DNA from: Glandiceps talaboti
Lineage: Eukaryota; Hemichordata; Enteropneusta; Spengelidae
Direction of reading: 5' to 3'
Assembly (NCBI RefSeq): GCF_964340395.1
Contig: NC_135558.1
Coordinates: 8,500,001-8,564,000 of the forward strand
Length of the DNA stretch: 64,000 nt
Shown here: positions 47,371 through 61,472 of the stretch, piece by piece
Layout of the letters: every line of letters starts with the position of its first letter
Numbering within the stretch: the stretch's first letter is position 1
Notes under the pieces: model-generated
The model's database searches: none
Seen by the model: only the letters and a program-made list of their open reading frames with translations
What the model was told of the DNA's origin: nothing
Program-made: the position numbers and the translations under genes

Positions 47371-48273
47371 GTAAAGAAGGGACAGAGTCTGTATCTGTGT
47401 AACAGAGACAAGACTCGATTCTGGCAAGGCCAGGTTTCATGCCTAGCTGTTCGCAGGACGGAGAAGGAAAGGGACATTAATTGTCATAATCAAGTACCGA
47501 TTTACTCCTGAATGATGCAAGTAAGCAGACTATGTTTTAGCATGGATGTATCTCACTAATACATCCATGGTTTTAGCTTGCATGGTACATCATGGATGTG
47601 CATGTATATGGGTACATCTATTGACGTAATGTAACAATCCATACTGTAGTGTAGGTATACTAGCAGTACCATGGATGTATTAGTGATGTATCTCACACAA
47701 TTTCAGTTGTATTCAGACAAGAGAAGGATATAAAAGCCTTTTGTGATAAAAAATAAATAAATAAATAAATAAAAAATTCGGTTAATGATTCAAAACTGGT
47801 CATCGGCTCACAACTTCCACTGTCCATGGATGTATAACCCACACGTGCACTGTCACAAGTGACTGCGGTGTAGATCCAAAATGGCCGCAGCCGGTCATAG
47901 CAATATAATATGTACATTGCTCTCTCTATCTCAACGAGTACCTACAGTAGTACAGGTGAAAAGGTGTCCATATTTCTTCGTTTTCAATCATCCGACCTAA
48001 TCATAAGACCTGATCAACATTCGTCACTGCTAATCTATCTGATACTATGATTTCAAAGTGGTCGCTTACATTTACAACGCCAACAAAGCAACACTTTAGT
48101 TCGGGATTTTCGCTAAACTCCTATAACTACACTTTCTATGTAAAAGTATAGTAACTGTAATAAAACATTCCAGAATCCATGGGATGCGAAATGATCAAAC
48201 TTTTACCTTCCAATTGAGATATTACCAAGGCTCACACTACACCTCGTGGATTATCGTCTCGGTCACAGCACTC
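47371..48273. other. No gene recognised
   Basis: It contains the second copy of the 36-base end segment (47434-47470), near-repeats of ATGGATGTATTAGTGATGTA-like text at about 47541-47690, and an AAAT run at about 47750-47774. AAATGGCCGCAGCCGG near 47879 is GC-rich, but no gene start can be tied to it. Confidence 0.35.
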
Positions 48274-48933
48274 GATTGCGATTCACTTCGTCCCATTTCA
48301 ACTCGCCCCAATTTCAACTGGCCCCATTTTCAACTCGCCCCATTTCAACTCGTCCCATTTTTAACTCGTCCCATTTTCAACTCGCCCCAACAACACTAGT
48401 AAACGTTTATAAATCTAAACGATACATGGACTCGAAGTACGGGGACCGAAAAATTCACATGATTTTACCTACGTGGCTGCAGTTGAAGCGTAGCAAATGT
48501 AACATTTCGTAGCAGAAAGTGGTGTGGGTTTCGGCTAAGTGTTTGCTAGATCTAGAACTTATACTAGCACAACAACTTTCCTAAGTCATGGAATATCACT
48601 TTTCACATTAGGACCCAAATAAGATATAATAATGATAATATAACCAGGGAGAATATTAGTGACTGACACGAAACGACTTCCGCGCGTACCTGTTTTGGAG
48701 ACGTGTCTCCTCTCCCTAAAGTATTGCAGTATGTGTTTACAGCGCAAGTGTTACTTCATTAGTGGAACACGAGATACCACAGACCCTCCAAACTGAGTAC
48801 TACTAGGTTCGATTTCATATATGCACAGGTAAATTATATTGTAAAGAGTTGGGGCGAGTTGAAAATGGGACGAGATGAAAATTGAACAATTTGAAATGGG
48901 ACGAGTTGGAATTGGGACGAGTTGATCCGTCAC
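48274..48933. mobile_element. MULE-like element with subterminal tandem arrays
   Basis: The 10-base string CACAGCACTC flanks both sides (48264-48273 and 48934-48943). Inside the left flank is an array of about six to seven units like TTTCAACTCGYCCCA (48286-48390). Inside the right flank the reverse complement, TGGGACGAGTTGAAAA-like, is repeated about five times (48852-48926). Terminal segments CACTTCGTCCC and GGGACGAGTTG mirror each other. A 9-10 bp duplication fits Mutator-like elements, and the arrays may be transposase binding sites. No transposase is present. Confidence 0.65.
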
Positions 48934-49035
48934 CACAGCACTCTTACTGCACTCTTACCACGTAATACGCATGCGTATACGTTCTGAAGCGTTGAAATTG
49001 CATATTGAAACGTTGTTGTGTGGACTTCTTGGAAG

Positions 49036-49098
49036 ACAAGTGTTTATATTCCAAGAAGTCCAGTTAGGGTTATCCCTCATGGGTTCAGTGTTACAACT
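49036..49098. repeat. Fragment of the SINE body seen at 39370-39420
   Basis: ACAAGTGTTTATATTCCAAG, AAGTCCAGTTAGGG and CTCATGGGTTCAGTGTTA match the SINE at 39311-39593, without its tRNA-like part. Short inverted copies ACTTCTTGG / CCAAGAAGT could form a small hairpin. Confidence 0.6.
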
Positions 49099-50329
49099 GC
49101 CGACATCTGACCGTGGACGAACGGAACCTGTTTCAAACATGGAAGGTAAACAGGGTTGTGCCCACAGGCATTTGTTTCCCGAGATAAGCTTATGTCTCCT
49201 GGCAGAATATAAGTTATATCAGAATACAATTAAAAAAATGCCGATGATATCGATAATATAGACGTGTTTAGCCAAATCAACTATATATGAAAGGGGTAAA
49301 ATTAAAGTTGCTTCTGTGATCGCGCAAGTTCACTCACCACGAGGTGTTTTCTTTTCTTCTTTTTTTTACTTCTGTCTGTTGGAACAATTTGTTTTAAAAT
49401 TTTCTCAAGCCATTACGGGATCAATTTATTTCTCCTTCACCTACCGACAAATCCCCCCCCCCGAAATCAAATGGTTCTCTCCTAATATATGATAACTTTT
49501 GACCCTGCACATTTTGACACCAAAAGTGCCGGTGAAAAATGTGCCAATGCCGGTGAATTCCTAAATATCGGTATTCAGCAGGCGATATGCTAAATTTACT
49601 GGTAAATAAACGATGAAATTTCACATTTACCGGCAATTTTGAAGGTCGCACTTGCAAGTAATTTATATGTCGCAATGTAGACGAAATATCCTGACTGACA
49701 TACTCTGACTCCAATGTATCAAAACATATAACAGACAACCCCCCCCCCCCTCAATCTCGAGCTGTGACAACTAAAGTAGCATGTAGTCCGTTGTCAGAAA
49801 CCCAATACTTTATATACCACGCATAGACACGTGAAAGCCATAAACAATTCTGTACGGTCGAATTGAAATCTCCATTAAACTCTGACTTTACTCGACCCAA
49901 AATCAACTTAACAACCTGACGATATTAAACCCGTTCAAGTTAAGTGAACGTTCCTGATGTTTGCACCAGTCAGTGTGATGGTGCGTGTATTTTGAACATA
50001 ACATCTTACCATATTAGAATAAGAGGCTAGATGAAAAGTTTGGTGTAGGATTTTTTTTAAAAATTCTTTTAGGTTTTGGATGGGGGTTGACCCATTTTTT
50101 GGTCCCATTCAAAACATTCTTTTTTACTTTTATTGTATTCTGTTTTATACCTCTAAATACAAACATTTCTCAAAATGGATCATCGAGAAAAGGATGATTT
50201 TAACTGTAATAGTTAATAAGCATGACATCAACAACCACTTCTATAAACTTGTATACTATCGTCCATAAATATACTAAGTTCTGAGGCCGCCCATGATGAC
50301 CATCATCTTAGCTGAATGTGTTTATACAG
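49099..50329. other. No gene recognised
   Basis: The minus-strand ORF at 49421-49738 has no domain and runs through repeated CCGGTGAA/TACCGGTA-like short motifs. Single-base C runs occur at 49456-49462 and 49739-49750. Confidence 0.4.

Positions 50330-50379
<50 letters not shown>
50330..50379. repeat. (TTG)n microsatellite
   Basis: About 50 bases of TTG trinucleotide. Confidence 0.95.
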
Positions 50380-50637
50380 AATCTTTTCTACAACGACCAT
50401 TTATTGGAAACTTAGTCTGATGAGGGCGCATGTTACAATTGGATTTGACCACCGTTGAATCTGGAGTGTTTAGTCGAAAACATTTCCACCGCGGTGAAAC
50501 TGTTTTCATGTTGATTTTGATTGCTGACATTTTCAATGTGTGTCCTTAGGATTTTGTATTTTCCAACATTTTCAGTTTTGGACTTTGACAATTAACTGAA
50601 AAATTCAGTTTCACAGGTGAAAACGTCGGAAATTCAA

Positions 50638-51016
50638 AATAATAATAATGTTAATAATAATAATAATGTTGGTTTCTTATATAGCGCTTTCCCACTCCGT
50701 GCTCAAAGCGCTTTACAATTATTACCCCTGGCTCGGATCAGAACAGCACAACGGCCCTTTAGCCTTCCTCAACTCCCCGGGGAGCATACAATCCATTGCA
50801 GCCATTTAAGCGCATAGGATTAAAGCCTTCACATTGCAACCTACATCCTACCAGGTCCCCAGTTATACAGCTGGGTTGACTGAGGCACAGTCATGGTTCA
50901 AATCTTGCCCAAGGACTTTAGCCACTCAGAAACAAACAGCAGGCAGCGACGGGGCTCGAACCTGCAACCTGTAGATTCCAAGCCGGTCACGCTAACCATT
51001 CACCCATCATGACTCC
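50638..51016 (-). repeat. tRNA-derived SINE, nearly complete
   Basis: On the minus strand it begins with GATGGGTGAATGGTTAGCGT (A-box-like), has GCAGGTTCGAGCCCC (B box), a body with AGTCCTTGGGCAAG and CAGCTGTATAACTGGG, then AAGCGCTTTGAGC and AGCGCTATATAAGAAACC, and ends in an ATT-type tail (50638-50668). This layout, including the AGCGCTATATAA tail segment, is common to SINEs of marine invertebrates. No ORF. Confidence 0.85.
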
Positions 51017-54000
51017 AAAATCACCCAATGGCACTAACAAGCCACCGTAGACTATAATGACTTGAGCATGAGGATTCTATAATGTCAAGGAATTGAAAGT
51101 AGATTGGGAGAGATTCGTCGTTGTGCATAATCCTGCATTCACTCATTGTACCAATTGAACTCTGACGAATCTTTCATACTGAGGAGAAAATGCTCTTCAT
51201 GTTTTCTGAACATTTAAAATAGGGATTGTCCTTATACGAAACAGGTAACCATTGAAATGACCCGTGCCTACGTTTTCAAGTATACAAATAACGAATTATA
51301 TAAAAACATATCGCTATTCTATACCAAGAAGTTTTGGGCATGTAACAAAACAGAATGGCGTCGTCGAGTCTTGAGGACATCCTTGACAGTGCACGTATAT
51401 ACCTACGCGTAACCAGGAACTAAACTAGTTTACGGATATTCATAGCTATGCGGATATCAACAATAGTTTTTGTGTTGTGTAAGTCTACTGTTTTGTTACC
51501 CTTACCAATTTCAGGTTTTTCTCTCCATACTTTTGTCCCACAACCCACACAAGACTTCGTGATCTTTGTATCCATTTGGTTGAAATCCATGCGTCATGGT
51601 CAATTAAATTTTTAACCATTAAACTTCACGAGGAAAACCTTTTAAAGCATGTTTTCTTCTTGACGTGCTTATATATTACACCTTTAAAATATCATATTGA
51701 TTCCGGGGTTTAAATAGTAACACATAGTTACAAAACACTTATAGATATATAACTTCCATATTGTACATGTAGTCCAGGTCATCTCTACCAGTGGGACACA
51801 TCCACGTGTACATTTCGAGGCTGAATCTCGATCACAGTTGGGTGGCATTATTCATTATATATTGTGTCATCATAATGCTAAGTTTAATCATATATGAGGG
51901 AAAATAACATTGGTATCGATAATTTACATGCATTATATTCCAAAACAAGGAAGTGTTAGATAATTAAATGTTAGTTGGATGCCCGCGGTATGTTATATGG
52001 AAAGGGTATCCGATTAAATTCGTCCCCGCTCCCATTTTCACATACAAAGCAGCCGATCAAGGCATTTACATTCATAAACTTGGTTCCCATTATGACAAAA
52101 TTGTTACTATTCATGTACATATTCCTAAAAAGTCAATTTCAGTCGTTGATGGCGCCCCACCGATCTAAATGTGTGGGGGCTGATCACATATACACAATGG
52201 CACCAAACTACAATAATATGCCAACTTGATATGTTTCAGATATAAAGAAATTGATTTTGAGAAATAATTAATTGATTACCTTCCATTCAGCGTATACACA
52301 TGGTTGGTCATGTTGTAAAATGGTAAAATAAGGAAGCATTGGTAAACTTCCTTCTACGTGGACCGAACACGTGACATTTCAAGGGGGGGGGGGGGGAGTC
52401 ATGGAGGGATCATTCTTTGGTTGTTTGTTTTTTTCAAAATTTACTTCGGTAAATCACTGTGAACGCAAGATATGTAAATAAAGATGCTTAACGATAAAGT
52501 ATTTCATTCCGAATTCTTTTCGCGTTGCAATACGTGGGAGATTTGTATTGTGCTGAAATGAACAAGTAAATCAATAGTACATGTTCGACCAACCACATAT
52601 TGTCATTGTCAACAAGGCAATGACCCCGACACGAGGAAACAAACCATGGTATATTATCTAAATATAAATGCACTAAGTAGAGTGGCTGGTATCTACATTG
52701 CTTCCCTTCTTATTCAATAATAGTACATGTACTAGTATTGACATTGTTTATTGGAACATGTAGTTCTAACATAGACCCCCCCTTCACCCAGGGTGGAGAA
52801 TATGTGGTTTAACTTTGGCAAGTTGGTCATACTAATATGCCTGCCGTAATCGATCAACTGAACACCGTTGTTATCAACTGCAAATACAATTCCTGGGATA
52901 ATTTCCTCGAGGTTCAACTTGTGTATAAGCTAATATCTTTACTCCAATGTTAAATGAAACAAGCACACCCTAAGCTTGCATGCATTCTATGTGCACACAA
53001 ATGTTATAATCTATTTTACTACATTTTATGTAGTAAACTCAAATGTATTGGGCCTAAACTATCTTTCATTTATATTCAGGCCAAAAATGTGACATGTCAT
53101 TTATCACTTATTTAACCAACACTAGCTGTACGTCACTGGGGTATTATTGTTTTGATCAGACAACAAAGCTGATTAACTGATGTGGTGAATACAGCTCGAT
53201 TTCTTTATGTTCGATTTTGTTGTTCCGGGAGTGTTCGATCGTCTAATTCCCTGATTAGCTACTCAATGCACGAAGATTTAAAAAAGATCATGATTATATG
53301 ATGCAAATGGCAGGTCACGCTCTTGCAAAATAGGCACTCGCGGTGCAGTGGCTAGTGGCGTGGTCGCCATGGAGACAGACGTACAGGTCGCCGCGTTTAA
53401 AAGATTGTTTGTATTTTATTTTGCGACAGGACCACATATTATCTTGTCCGAACACAGTTATTACAACCATATTACATTCATCCAATAATTCCCATTTTAA
53501 TGGCGGCTGAAAACAAGTGTGTGCATGGAAAAGAAATACTGTTACATTAGTTACCTTCATTTTAAAGTGTACATATATGTTATAGATATAATCTGCAACC
53601 AGGTAGAATGGACGAGTGGTAAAGTCCACACTCGACGTCCAACGATCGCCCATCATTGTACAGTCAGTTCTTGACAGTGGTCTTTAACATCAACATCAGC
53701 CGTCAAAGATTGCCATCCGAGCATCCTTAATACAGCTAGAAGTGTTTCATAGTACACGTATGACGACTGTATTGTCCTTGTCTATGATTCGTTGCACTTT
53801 GTAATCTCTTCTTGATCTGTATAAAAAGATCACCTTTGGAGCTGCTCCTGAACGTATACCGTATATGGACGGAAATGACGTGGTCACTGTATTCATCCTC
53901 AAACCTCTATATTTTTGATATAGAAAGACCAAACCGTACATCCATCAAACATTGAAGAAATTACTTCAGGAGAGGAACAGGATAGGCAATCGAATATGAC

Positions 54001-55078
54001 TATGTACTGATCAGTGGTGGGTTGTTATCAAAGAATGACTGTCGTACAAAACACGTCATGGCATTCAACTCCAGACCGTCGGTTAGTCACTGGTTCAAAG
54101 GTAAGTGTACTACTCCGTCAAAGGGTTTGCAAACTAGTTTGGGCATAGTCGTAAACAACAATTAATCTTTTACAACACCGTCCATGCCAGCAAGACACTC
54201 CGCCAGGAGGTGTCGCGTAAGAAATAACAGCTCTGGTTTGCGAGAATGTAGTTTGCATGGCACATGCAAATACTAATTTTCAACATCGTCGCATACTGAA
54301 ATACATGTTTGTGTTTTTCTTGAATGTTGACACTACTAGATTTAACGATGTGATGGAAAGTGTCAGGTCACCAGTACCATTTACATCGTCCAAGTCAACA
54401 TCACTTCAAATGTAAACTTTCACATGAAAAATCTAGAAAACTCACAACTTGAATTTTCAGTTTTACCCAAGAAGTTCGAAAGCAGAACAGAGGCTTCAAA
54501 ACACATCTGGAAACCGAAAATAAAAGAACGGTGGAAAACATCACCGTGACGATAAAACAACTTTATGGTAGATCAAACTCTTATTTTCCAGATTAGTAAA
54601 TGATGGCGCGATTGTGAATGGTTCTGGGTTGAAGATTTGATCAAGACGGGATGACGTCATCGTTGATTTGGCTTAAACTCACAAAACTAAGGAATTTAGA
54701 AGTTTGTGATGATGATTCGAGGGGTGTCTAGGCAATGATTTGTTCGCGTCAAGATGATCCATCTTCAATTTGCAAATTAAATTGTTATGGGTGGATTATA
54801 GGTCAAAAGACGTACATAAAAACGTATGGTACTAGTATTAAAAAGAATAACTTTGTATATAACAAATTATATTAACGAAGGAAATGCTAATGTATCTGCA
54901 TAAATCATACACAGAAAGAAAAGAAATTTCATCAGATGCGCACACGTAATATAAACAGACAGATCACAGATAGTTATCAATAAAATCGCTTTTCTTTTAT
55001 AGGTAAGATACTTGTTGCAGTACACGCAAATTGGACAGGTCTAGAATTTGGTAAGGAACGATCTGTTTAAAATCTGGG
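51017..55078. other. No gene recognised
   Basis: About 4 kb with short, domain-free ORFs, a G run near 52385-52396 and several single-base tracts. A partial copy of the miniature element at 55079-55279 starts at 53182 (GTGGTGAATACAGCTCGATT to about 53260). I see nothing else. Confidence 0.4.
53182..53260. mobile_element. Partial copy of the 55079-55279 element
   Basis: GTGGTGAATACAGCTCGATT, then TTCGATTTTGTTGTTCCGGG, matches the left part of the element at 55079-55279. The right end is missing. Confidence 0.55.
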
Positions 55079-55279
55079 GTAGTGAATACTCGATTTCTTT
55101 CTTTTAATACCTCGATAACCTTTTATTGTCGTGATCTGTTTTCGATTTTGTTGCTCGGAGAGTGATGAACGCCTCCTTCATAGGAAGAAGACGCTCACTC
55201 TCAGACACGAAATGGAAAGCAAACGACACTAAGTAAAGGATCATGCAGGTAAATAAAGAAATCGAGCAGTATTCGCTAC
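55079..55279. mobile_element. 201-bp miniature inverted-repeat element
   Basis: GTAGTGAATACTCGATTTCTTT-type left end (first 20 bases GTAGTGAATACTCGATTTCT) and right end AGAAATCGAGCAGTATTCGC plus TAC are inverted, with a GCA insertion. The middle is unique and non-coding. No clear target duplication. Confidence 0.65.
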
Positions 55280-55422
55280 ATCAGATTGTAATAAAGTTGC
55301 GCAGGAATATTACTTAGGGTGAACGGTCTAGGTTGAGAATTTTTCAAAACATAGTGGCCTTATTGTTGATATTACGGTACATGTGCCTAGGTACATTAGA
55401 AGGACATGTTATAATGTTCTAA

Positions 55423-56334
<912 letters not shown>

Positions 56335-56760
56335 CTGCAGACGAGATGAAACGTATTCATGCATATGTGTCCTTAGTTCGTTCAACGTTAGAATATGCAT
56401 GTATCGTTTGGCACGGAAGCTTAAATGGAAGATCTCTGATAGAATGCATTTAATGGTGAGCTTTCAGAATCATTTGTCATTTTTGGACCTATAAGGTATC
56501 ACAATTACGGCTGAACTTAGAGAATCGACGTCAGAATATCAGTCGCAAGTTTGCTTCCCAAGTGTTAAAACAAGACCATAAATGCAATCACCATGTTCCA
56601 ACACTAGTACTTATAAATCACAGGTACCCAACAAAAAATGGTAACGTTAGGAACTTTAAAGTAAGAACTAAACGGAAAGAATTCAGTCCATGGCAGTTGT
56701 CTACTGTGTCAATTGGTTGCAAAACAGTCATTGTCTCTAGTGTGTCATTGTAATTTTTTC
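56335..56760 (+). pseudogene. Non-LTR reverse transcriptase C-terminal remnant
   Basis: A plus-strand frame reads SLVRSTLEYACIVWHGSLNG, the RPxLEYA-W block of LINE reverse transcriptases. It is followed by a stop and a shifted frame with RRQNISRKFASQVL and, near the end, KVRTKRKEFSPWQL, which resembles the basic tail of these proteins. Catalytic motifs are absent and the copy is broken by stops and frameshifts. It is dead and 5'-truncated. Confidence 0.65.
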
Positions 56761-58023
56761 AATTGAATTAATGTTACTCGTGACACTTTTTAGTTACCAG
56801 CAGTGTCTTTATCCTTTATATATTTTTAAACTAAAGTAATGTAACAATCATAATTTGACCATTAGGTCAACGTTTGGAATGAAACCGTTATTAGTATTAA
56901 AAATCAATAAATTATTGCCATTGCGTACAATTTTGCAATCACACACATTAATCATATGCCTTCGCACTAGCTAACTTCCACAGCATGTAGTCAGTAGCCC
57001 TGGCGATGACACTAAGCATGCACTATATATGATCTAAGAACATAGCGCTGTAGCCAATGTCGAAAGTGTGACAACACATGTTGCTACCAACCTTTACTTG
57101 TGGTCATAACTATTTTCGCATCAAAAGTAACGATTTCCATCGAATGAACCCAGACTTTCACAGCGAAGTAATGCTAAAGTGGATTTCATACAAGATCGTG
57201 TATGCAGGGTCTATGGTTCGAGCAAACCTTTCAACTCCGGGGATCAGTGCACTATTGTATTTAAATTAGTGCGATGTCATTGTTTAAATGTCACCCAGCG
57301 AAATGTAACTTCATTGTCTGTTCTCCATAAACTGCATAAACCTAAGACCAATATTGACGATAGACAGCCTCAGACTTTGAAACTTTTAAAAAACAAGCCT
57401 ATATGACAATTCTATAGTTTAAAGAAAATAACACAAGAATTTTAAACCCAAACCCCAAACTTGAACGCTGCCCTGGGAAAACAACTAAACATAAAAGCTA
57501 AGGTGAAAAATCCATTCGATCATAAGAGTAGGCCTAATCATTTTGTGTTGAAGAATGGTTGGCTTACTATATGTTCGCGAATCATTCATTTCTGTAAATC
57601 GACGTTGTTATGTTTGAAACGGTTTCAAGTTCAATCTACCATCGAAGATCTCGCTAATATTAACATATATGGATAAATTGAAAATGTGTTTTATGATATG
57701 CCATCTCCGTTCTTCTTATTATCGAGGGCAACCTCGAGCGAGACTAAACATGGCGACCACAACAAGTTCCTCCACTATCTGGACTGCATGATGTCAACGT
57801 CACAAGTGCGAAGTTGTTTGTGACACATCACGCGCTTTTATTTCCCCGTGACACTGTTTATTATTATCGACATTACCTCGGGCTCAGATCACGACAGTGA
57901 TCTGTTCTGAGTCATATGCATTACGTCCACCTGAAGTTAAATATTCACTCCTAGAAACAAAGGTATCCTGTTGTCAGTACAGGTATCTCGGTATCCCAAA
58001 GTATAGTTTTCGTCAAGTTGAAA
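56761..58023. other. No gene recognised
   Basis: ORFs at 57078-57269 and 57461-57676 have no known domain. Near 57718-57880 the string TTATTATCGA followed by an ACCTCG-GC block occurs twice in direct orientation (57718 and 57860), possibly the edge of another element. Confidence 0.35.
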
Positions 58024-58100
58024 TGTTCCATCCTCGATAGCGATGTTCGGTCATGTGTCGTAAATTGTATCGGAAGAACATCCGAGGTCTAGCAGATAGA
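58024..58100. mobile_element. Small inverted-repeat element, family copy 2
   Basis: It is the reverse complement of about 38845-38920, including CGAACATCGC on the other strand and AACATCCGAGGTCTAGCAGA at the right end. Only the right terminus is complete. Confidence 0.7.
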
Positions 58101-58233
58101 CTATGAATCCGGTTACCGGTGGGGTTTAGTTGTGAAGCCTGTTATCATTCAGATTGGTATACTGGAACTATAAATGTATTTTAGTGTATTGATTAGGGAT
58201 CTTCAAGTGGTCTACTATAGGCTACTATCATGA

Positions 58234-58345
58234 TAGTTCTGCTTGCAGACGATGCACAGGTCTATATTACTGACACAACCCTAAGGAGAATGGAGGGACA
58301 ATTGTCAGAATCGAGTCCCGGATTACTCCGTATGCAAGCAGGACT
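58234..58345. mobile_element. 112-bp miniature element
   Basis: AGTTCTGCTTGCAGACGATG at the left and CTCCGTATGCAAGCAGGACT at the right are imperfect inverted ends. The same ends bound the larger nested element at 46832-47370. Confidence 0.7.
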
Positions 58346-58707
58346 ACTACTATGATGATACCTGCTTAAAGTGGAGTGCACATCCTCGGTGGGGAAGCTG
58401 TATCGGCTGTTGAGCTCGAAACCTTTTATAGGGCCCGTGCACACGTAATGTATTATAATAGGGTAATCACTAGACTTGCAGTCAGTCTTACGTATAGACA
58501 CCTCTAATGTGAAGCTAAATAACCTGGTGTCATGACACTAGTACCTTTACATACTGAGATGTGTGGAATAGGGTATAGTTACCGTGGCGCTGACATCGAG
58601 TTTGACTTTGTTTCCTGGTTTGTCATTGTAAATAGGAGCTGCAGCAATTACCAGGAAACTGAATTCAACAAAAAACTTTTCTTTCAATATCCAGCAAGAA
58701 TGTAACG

Positions 58708-58785
<78 letters not shown>

Positions 58786-58836
58786 TGTGTATGTATGTAT
58801 GTATGTATGTATGTATGTATGTATGTATGTATGTAT
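58708..58836. repeat. Compound microsatellite TA/TG/CGTG/TATG
   Basis: Consecutive runs of TA, TG, CGTG and TATG repeats. Antisense His-Thr-Ala-Arg ORFs are artefacts. Confidence 0.95.
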
Positions 58837-60931
58837 AATGTGTAAATTTTGTCGTATATAAATTTTGTCATTTAACAGATTTTGGATGTAAAAATTGTGA
58901 ATTCGATGCTTATGACCAGCTGTCGATGTATTTATAAATGGTGATAGATCTATGCCAGCTGTCTGATTAGCCAAAATATAACCATTTCTGTCTCTGGTCA
59001 CTGCATGGTCAAAAGAAATTTTAAATATTTGATAACGTTACCTGATTTTAGTCTATCATGATCATGGCTAATAAATTCCGTCGACTCGGGATAAAATACT
59101 TTGCCTGGCTCGTCTGACCACGTCTCATGCTTTATCTGCTTCTTTTTTTTTAAACAAGTTTTTAATACAGACTCGTGACTTTTTTCATTACATAATTTTC
59201 CATTTCAAGAATACGAGTATATCACAAGGTGTTGACATGGCTAGTAAAGTAATGCATGTGGTGATCGTGATCGTGATCCCCATCCCACCCTGTACTCCAT
59301 TCAAGAAAAAAAAATGATCGCTTCCGTTACAGCGTCACTATTTCCGCGATCCCCGGTTGGCGCTTCGTGATTTGAGATTTACGTAAACCATTGTGTGATG
59401 CATGAGTCAATAATTCGGGAGAACTTACTCACGGTGAGCTGTCTTTGAGTACATGTAATTATAAATAGCAACTTCGTAGGTTGAGGGTTAGGTGTTCACC
59501 TTAACCATGTCAGGATCTGTACCAGTAATTGGGAACATAAACTAATAACCCGAATTTATCTTCTGCCCCATAGATATATATATATATGCTGATTGTTAAC
59601 TTAAAAGATTTTCTAATTAAAAGTGACACAACCGTCTTTTAACAAACGTTTCACTCGTCTAAAATATATTGTACTCGGATGACATAAAAACTTATCTTCT
59701 GTGACACATCTCTTTGGTGGCATCATAAATTGTCTTCTTGTTTTGTTGTCACCATTAATTGATGGCATAATATAGTGGTTTCTTAAACTTTCAGTTATTT
59801 AGTATACATACACTATATCGTGTACAAGGTTTGAACACAGGGACCATAAGCAATTCTTTTTTTTCTTTTTTTCTGTTTTTTCTCGGGGGGGGGGGCGCTA
59901 AAACAGAGGGGAATGTTTGTGTAAATGATCAAAGTTCGAGAGGCACTATGACGGAAACAACCTTTATGGACGGACAATGGGTAATCACAGCTGCAGGTGA
60001 ATGACCCCATTTCCCACAATGCTTTGTACACAGAAAGGGTCGGGGTTTCCCTTTGCTCTACCGTATACCGTTGCATGACGACAATCAACTAAATATAGAA
60101 TTACAGAAGTTTCTGGAGATGTCATACCCTCTTCCTCATGACACCCTGTCATGCAACATTTGTGTTTTGTTATATAATTCTGAATTATGCGAAATCCTGT
60201 TTTTCAATGGGGTATCACCACTTTTATAATTGCTGTTTCTTTCATTTTCAGTGCATAGTGTATTGTTTATACTTCATTTCATTTGATAAGTGTAAGCTGT
60301 AACTGTATATATGTATATATATATTTGTATTTTTTATCACGTTAGGATTATGGACTAGATTAGTCCTTAGCGGACTATATCCATATGGTCCTCACCAGGA
60401 TTGTTTTGCACTTCTTTATTTTGTTTTCTTCTTTTAGTATTATTGTAATTATTATTTGGAAGTTATTTTGTCAGAAATTGTAGCTTGACTTATTTGCTTT
60501 TCCTTCTTCCCATTTTTTTTCTGTTATGTACCCCTTTGTACAATTTCTGGTGAAATAAATAGAAAACATAATGGAAACTGACTTATTTTGTGGTCTGAGA
60601 GTTGAGATAAACACATGTTGTTATTAACGAAGTGTGTATTTCGGAAAATGAAGGCCAAGCTATTGTTGATATGGCTGTGAAATGTTCACCCCAACCATAC
60701 TCACTTGTATATGGTTAGAGTCATTTTATGGATGCCAAGATTGGGAGGGGACGAAATTCATAAATATAAATATTCTAAAATAGCTAATTATTTTGTACGA
60801 GGACACCGTGCATTGACGTCGACTCTCACGAATGACGTGAAGAATTCCCTTTGTTCCTTGAGCAGACGATGACACAACACAGTATGAAGTATATTTTTTT
60901 ATATATATTTTTTTTAAATAACCGATAATTT
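58837..60931. other. No gene recognised
   Basis: No exon is supportable. A G run lies at 59885-59894. A segment near 60350-60560 (GGACTAGATTAGTCCTTAGC, later GGTGAAATAAATAGAAAACA with AATAAA at about 60554) could be the 3' end of a retroelement, but I have no protein evidence. Confidence 0.35.
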
Positions 60932-61105
60932 CACAGGCGCTCGTGAAGTTGCTAGATCACAGAGAACTACAGCAACGGAGTTCTCAGGCCGATCACGATC
61001 GAATACTTTACGTTGCTCGCTATTCGGCCTCACACTGCCTCACTGTCGTAGTTCTACGTTGTCGGGCCGGGGTTCTCTGATCTAGCAACTTCACGAGCGC
61101 CTGTG
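60932..61105. mobile_element. hAT-like MITE with 8-bp duplication
   Basis: The ends CACAGGCGCTCGTGAAGTTG and CAACTTCACGAGCGCCTGTG are perfectly inverted and continue through CTAGATCA. Flanks GATAATTT (60924-60931) and GATAATTA (61106-61113) differ at one base, as expected for an 8-bp hAT-type duplication. No ORF. Confidence 0.8.
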
Positions 61106-61472
61106 GATAATTATGGGGCCTAAGATTGTATGGTCAGATTCTTTGTTTATGGTCATATTGTTGATCGTTTGATAGCTAGGAAGTCACGAGACAAGTCACA
61201 GACAAGGAAGAAAATGTTCTTCCTAGTTAAAAGTTAAACGACTTCTGAAGAACGTTTTCCTCAAAGTGGAATGATTAATCAAATAAATGTTTTAATTTTT
61301 TGATGAGACATACACTAGTGAGCCTTCAGGAATTAATTACAAGGGGAAGGACGTGCAGGGGAAAGGGGGGGGGGTTACAAATCGCGATCGGTTATTGGGG
61401 AGGGTCATATTTTTGGAAAATGGAATCAGGGAGGATCATATTTTATTTTGGCTTTGTACTGTCTAACTGTGC

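Noticed and set aside
60300-60570. 3' end of a retroelement with an AATAAA signal
   Set aside because: Suggestive composition only. There is no coding part, no tail repeat and no target duplication, so it was not called as an element.
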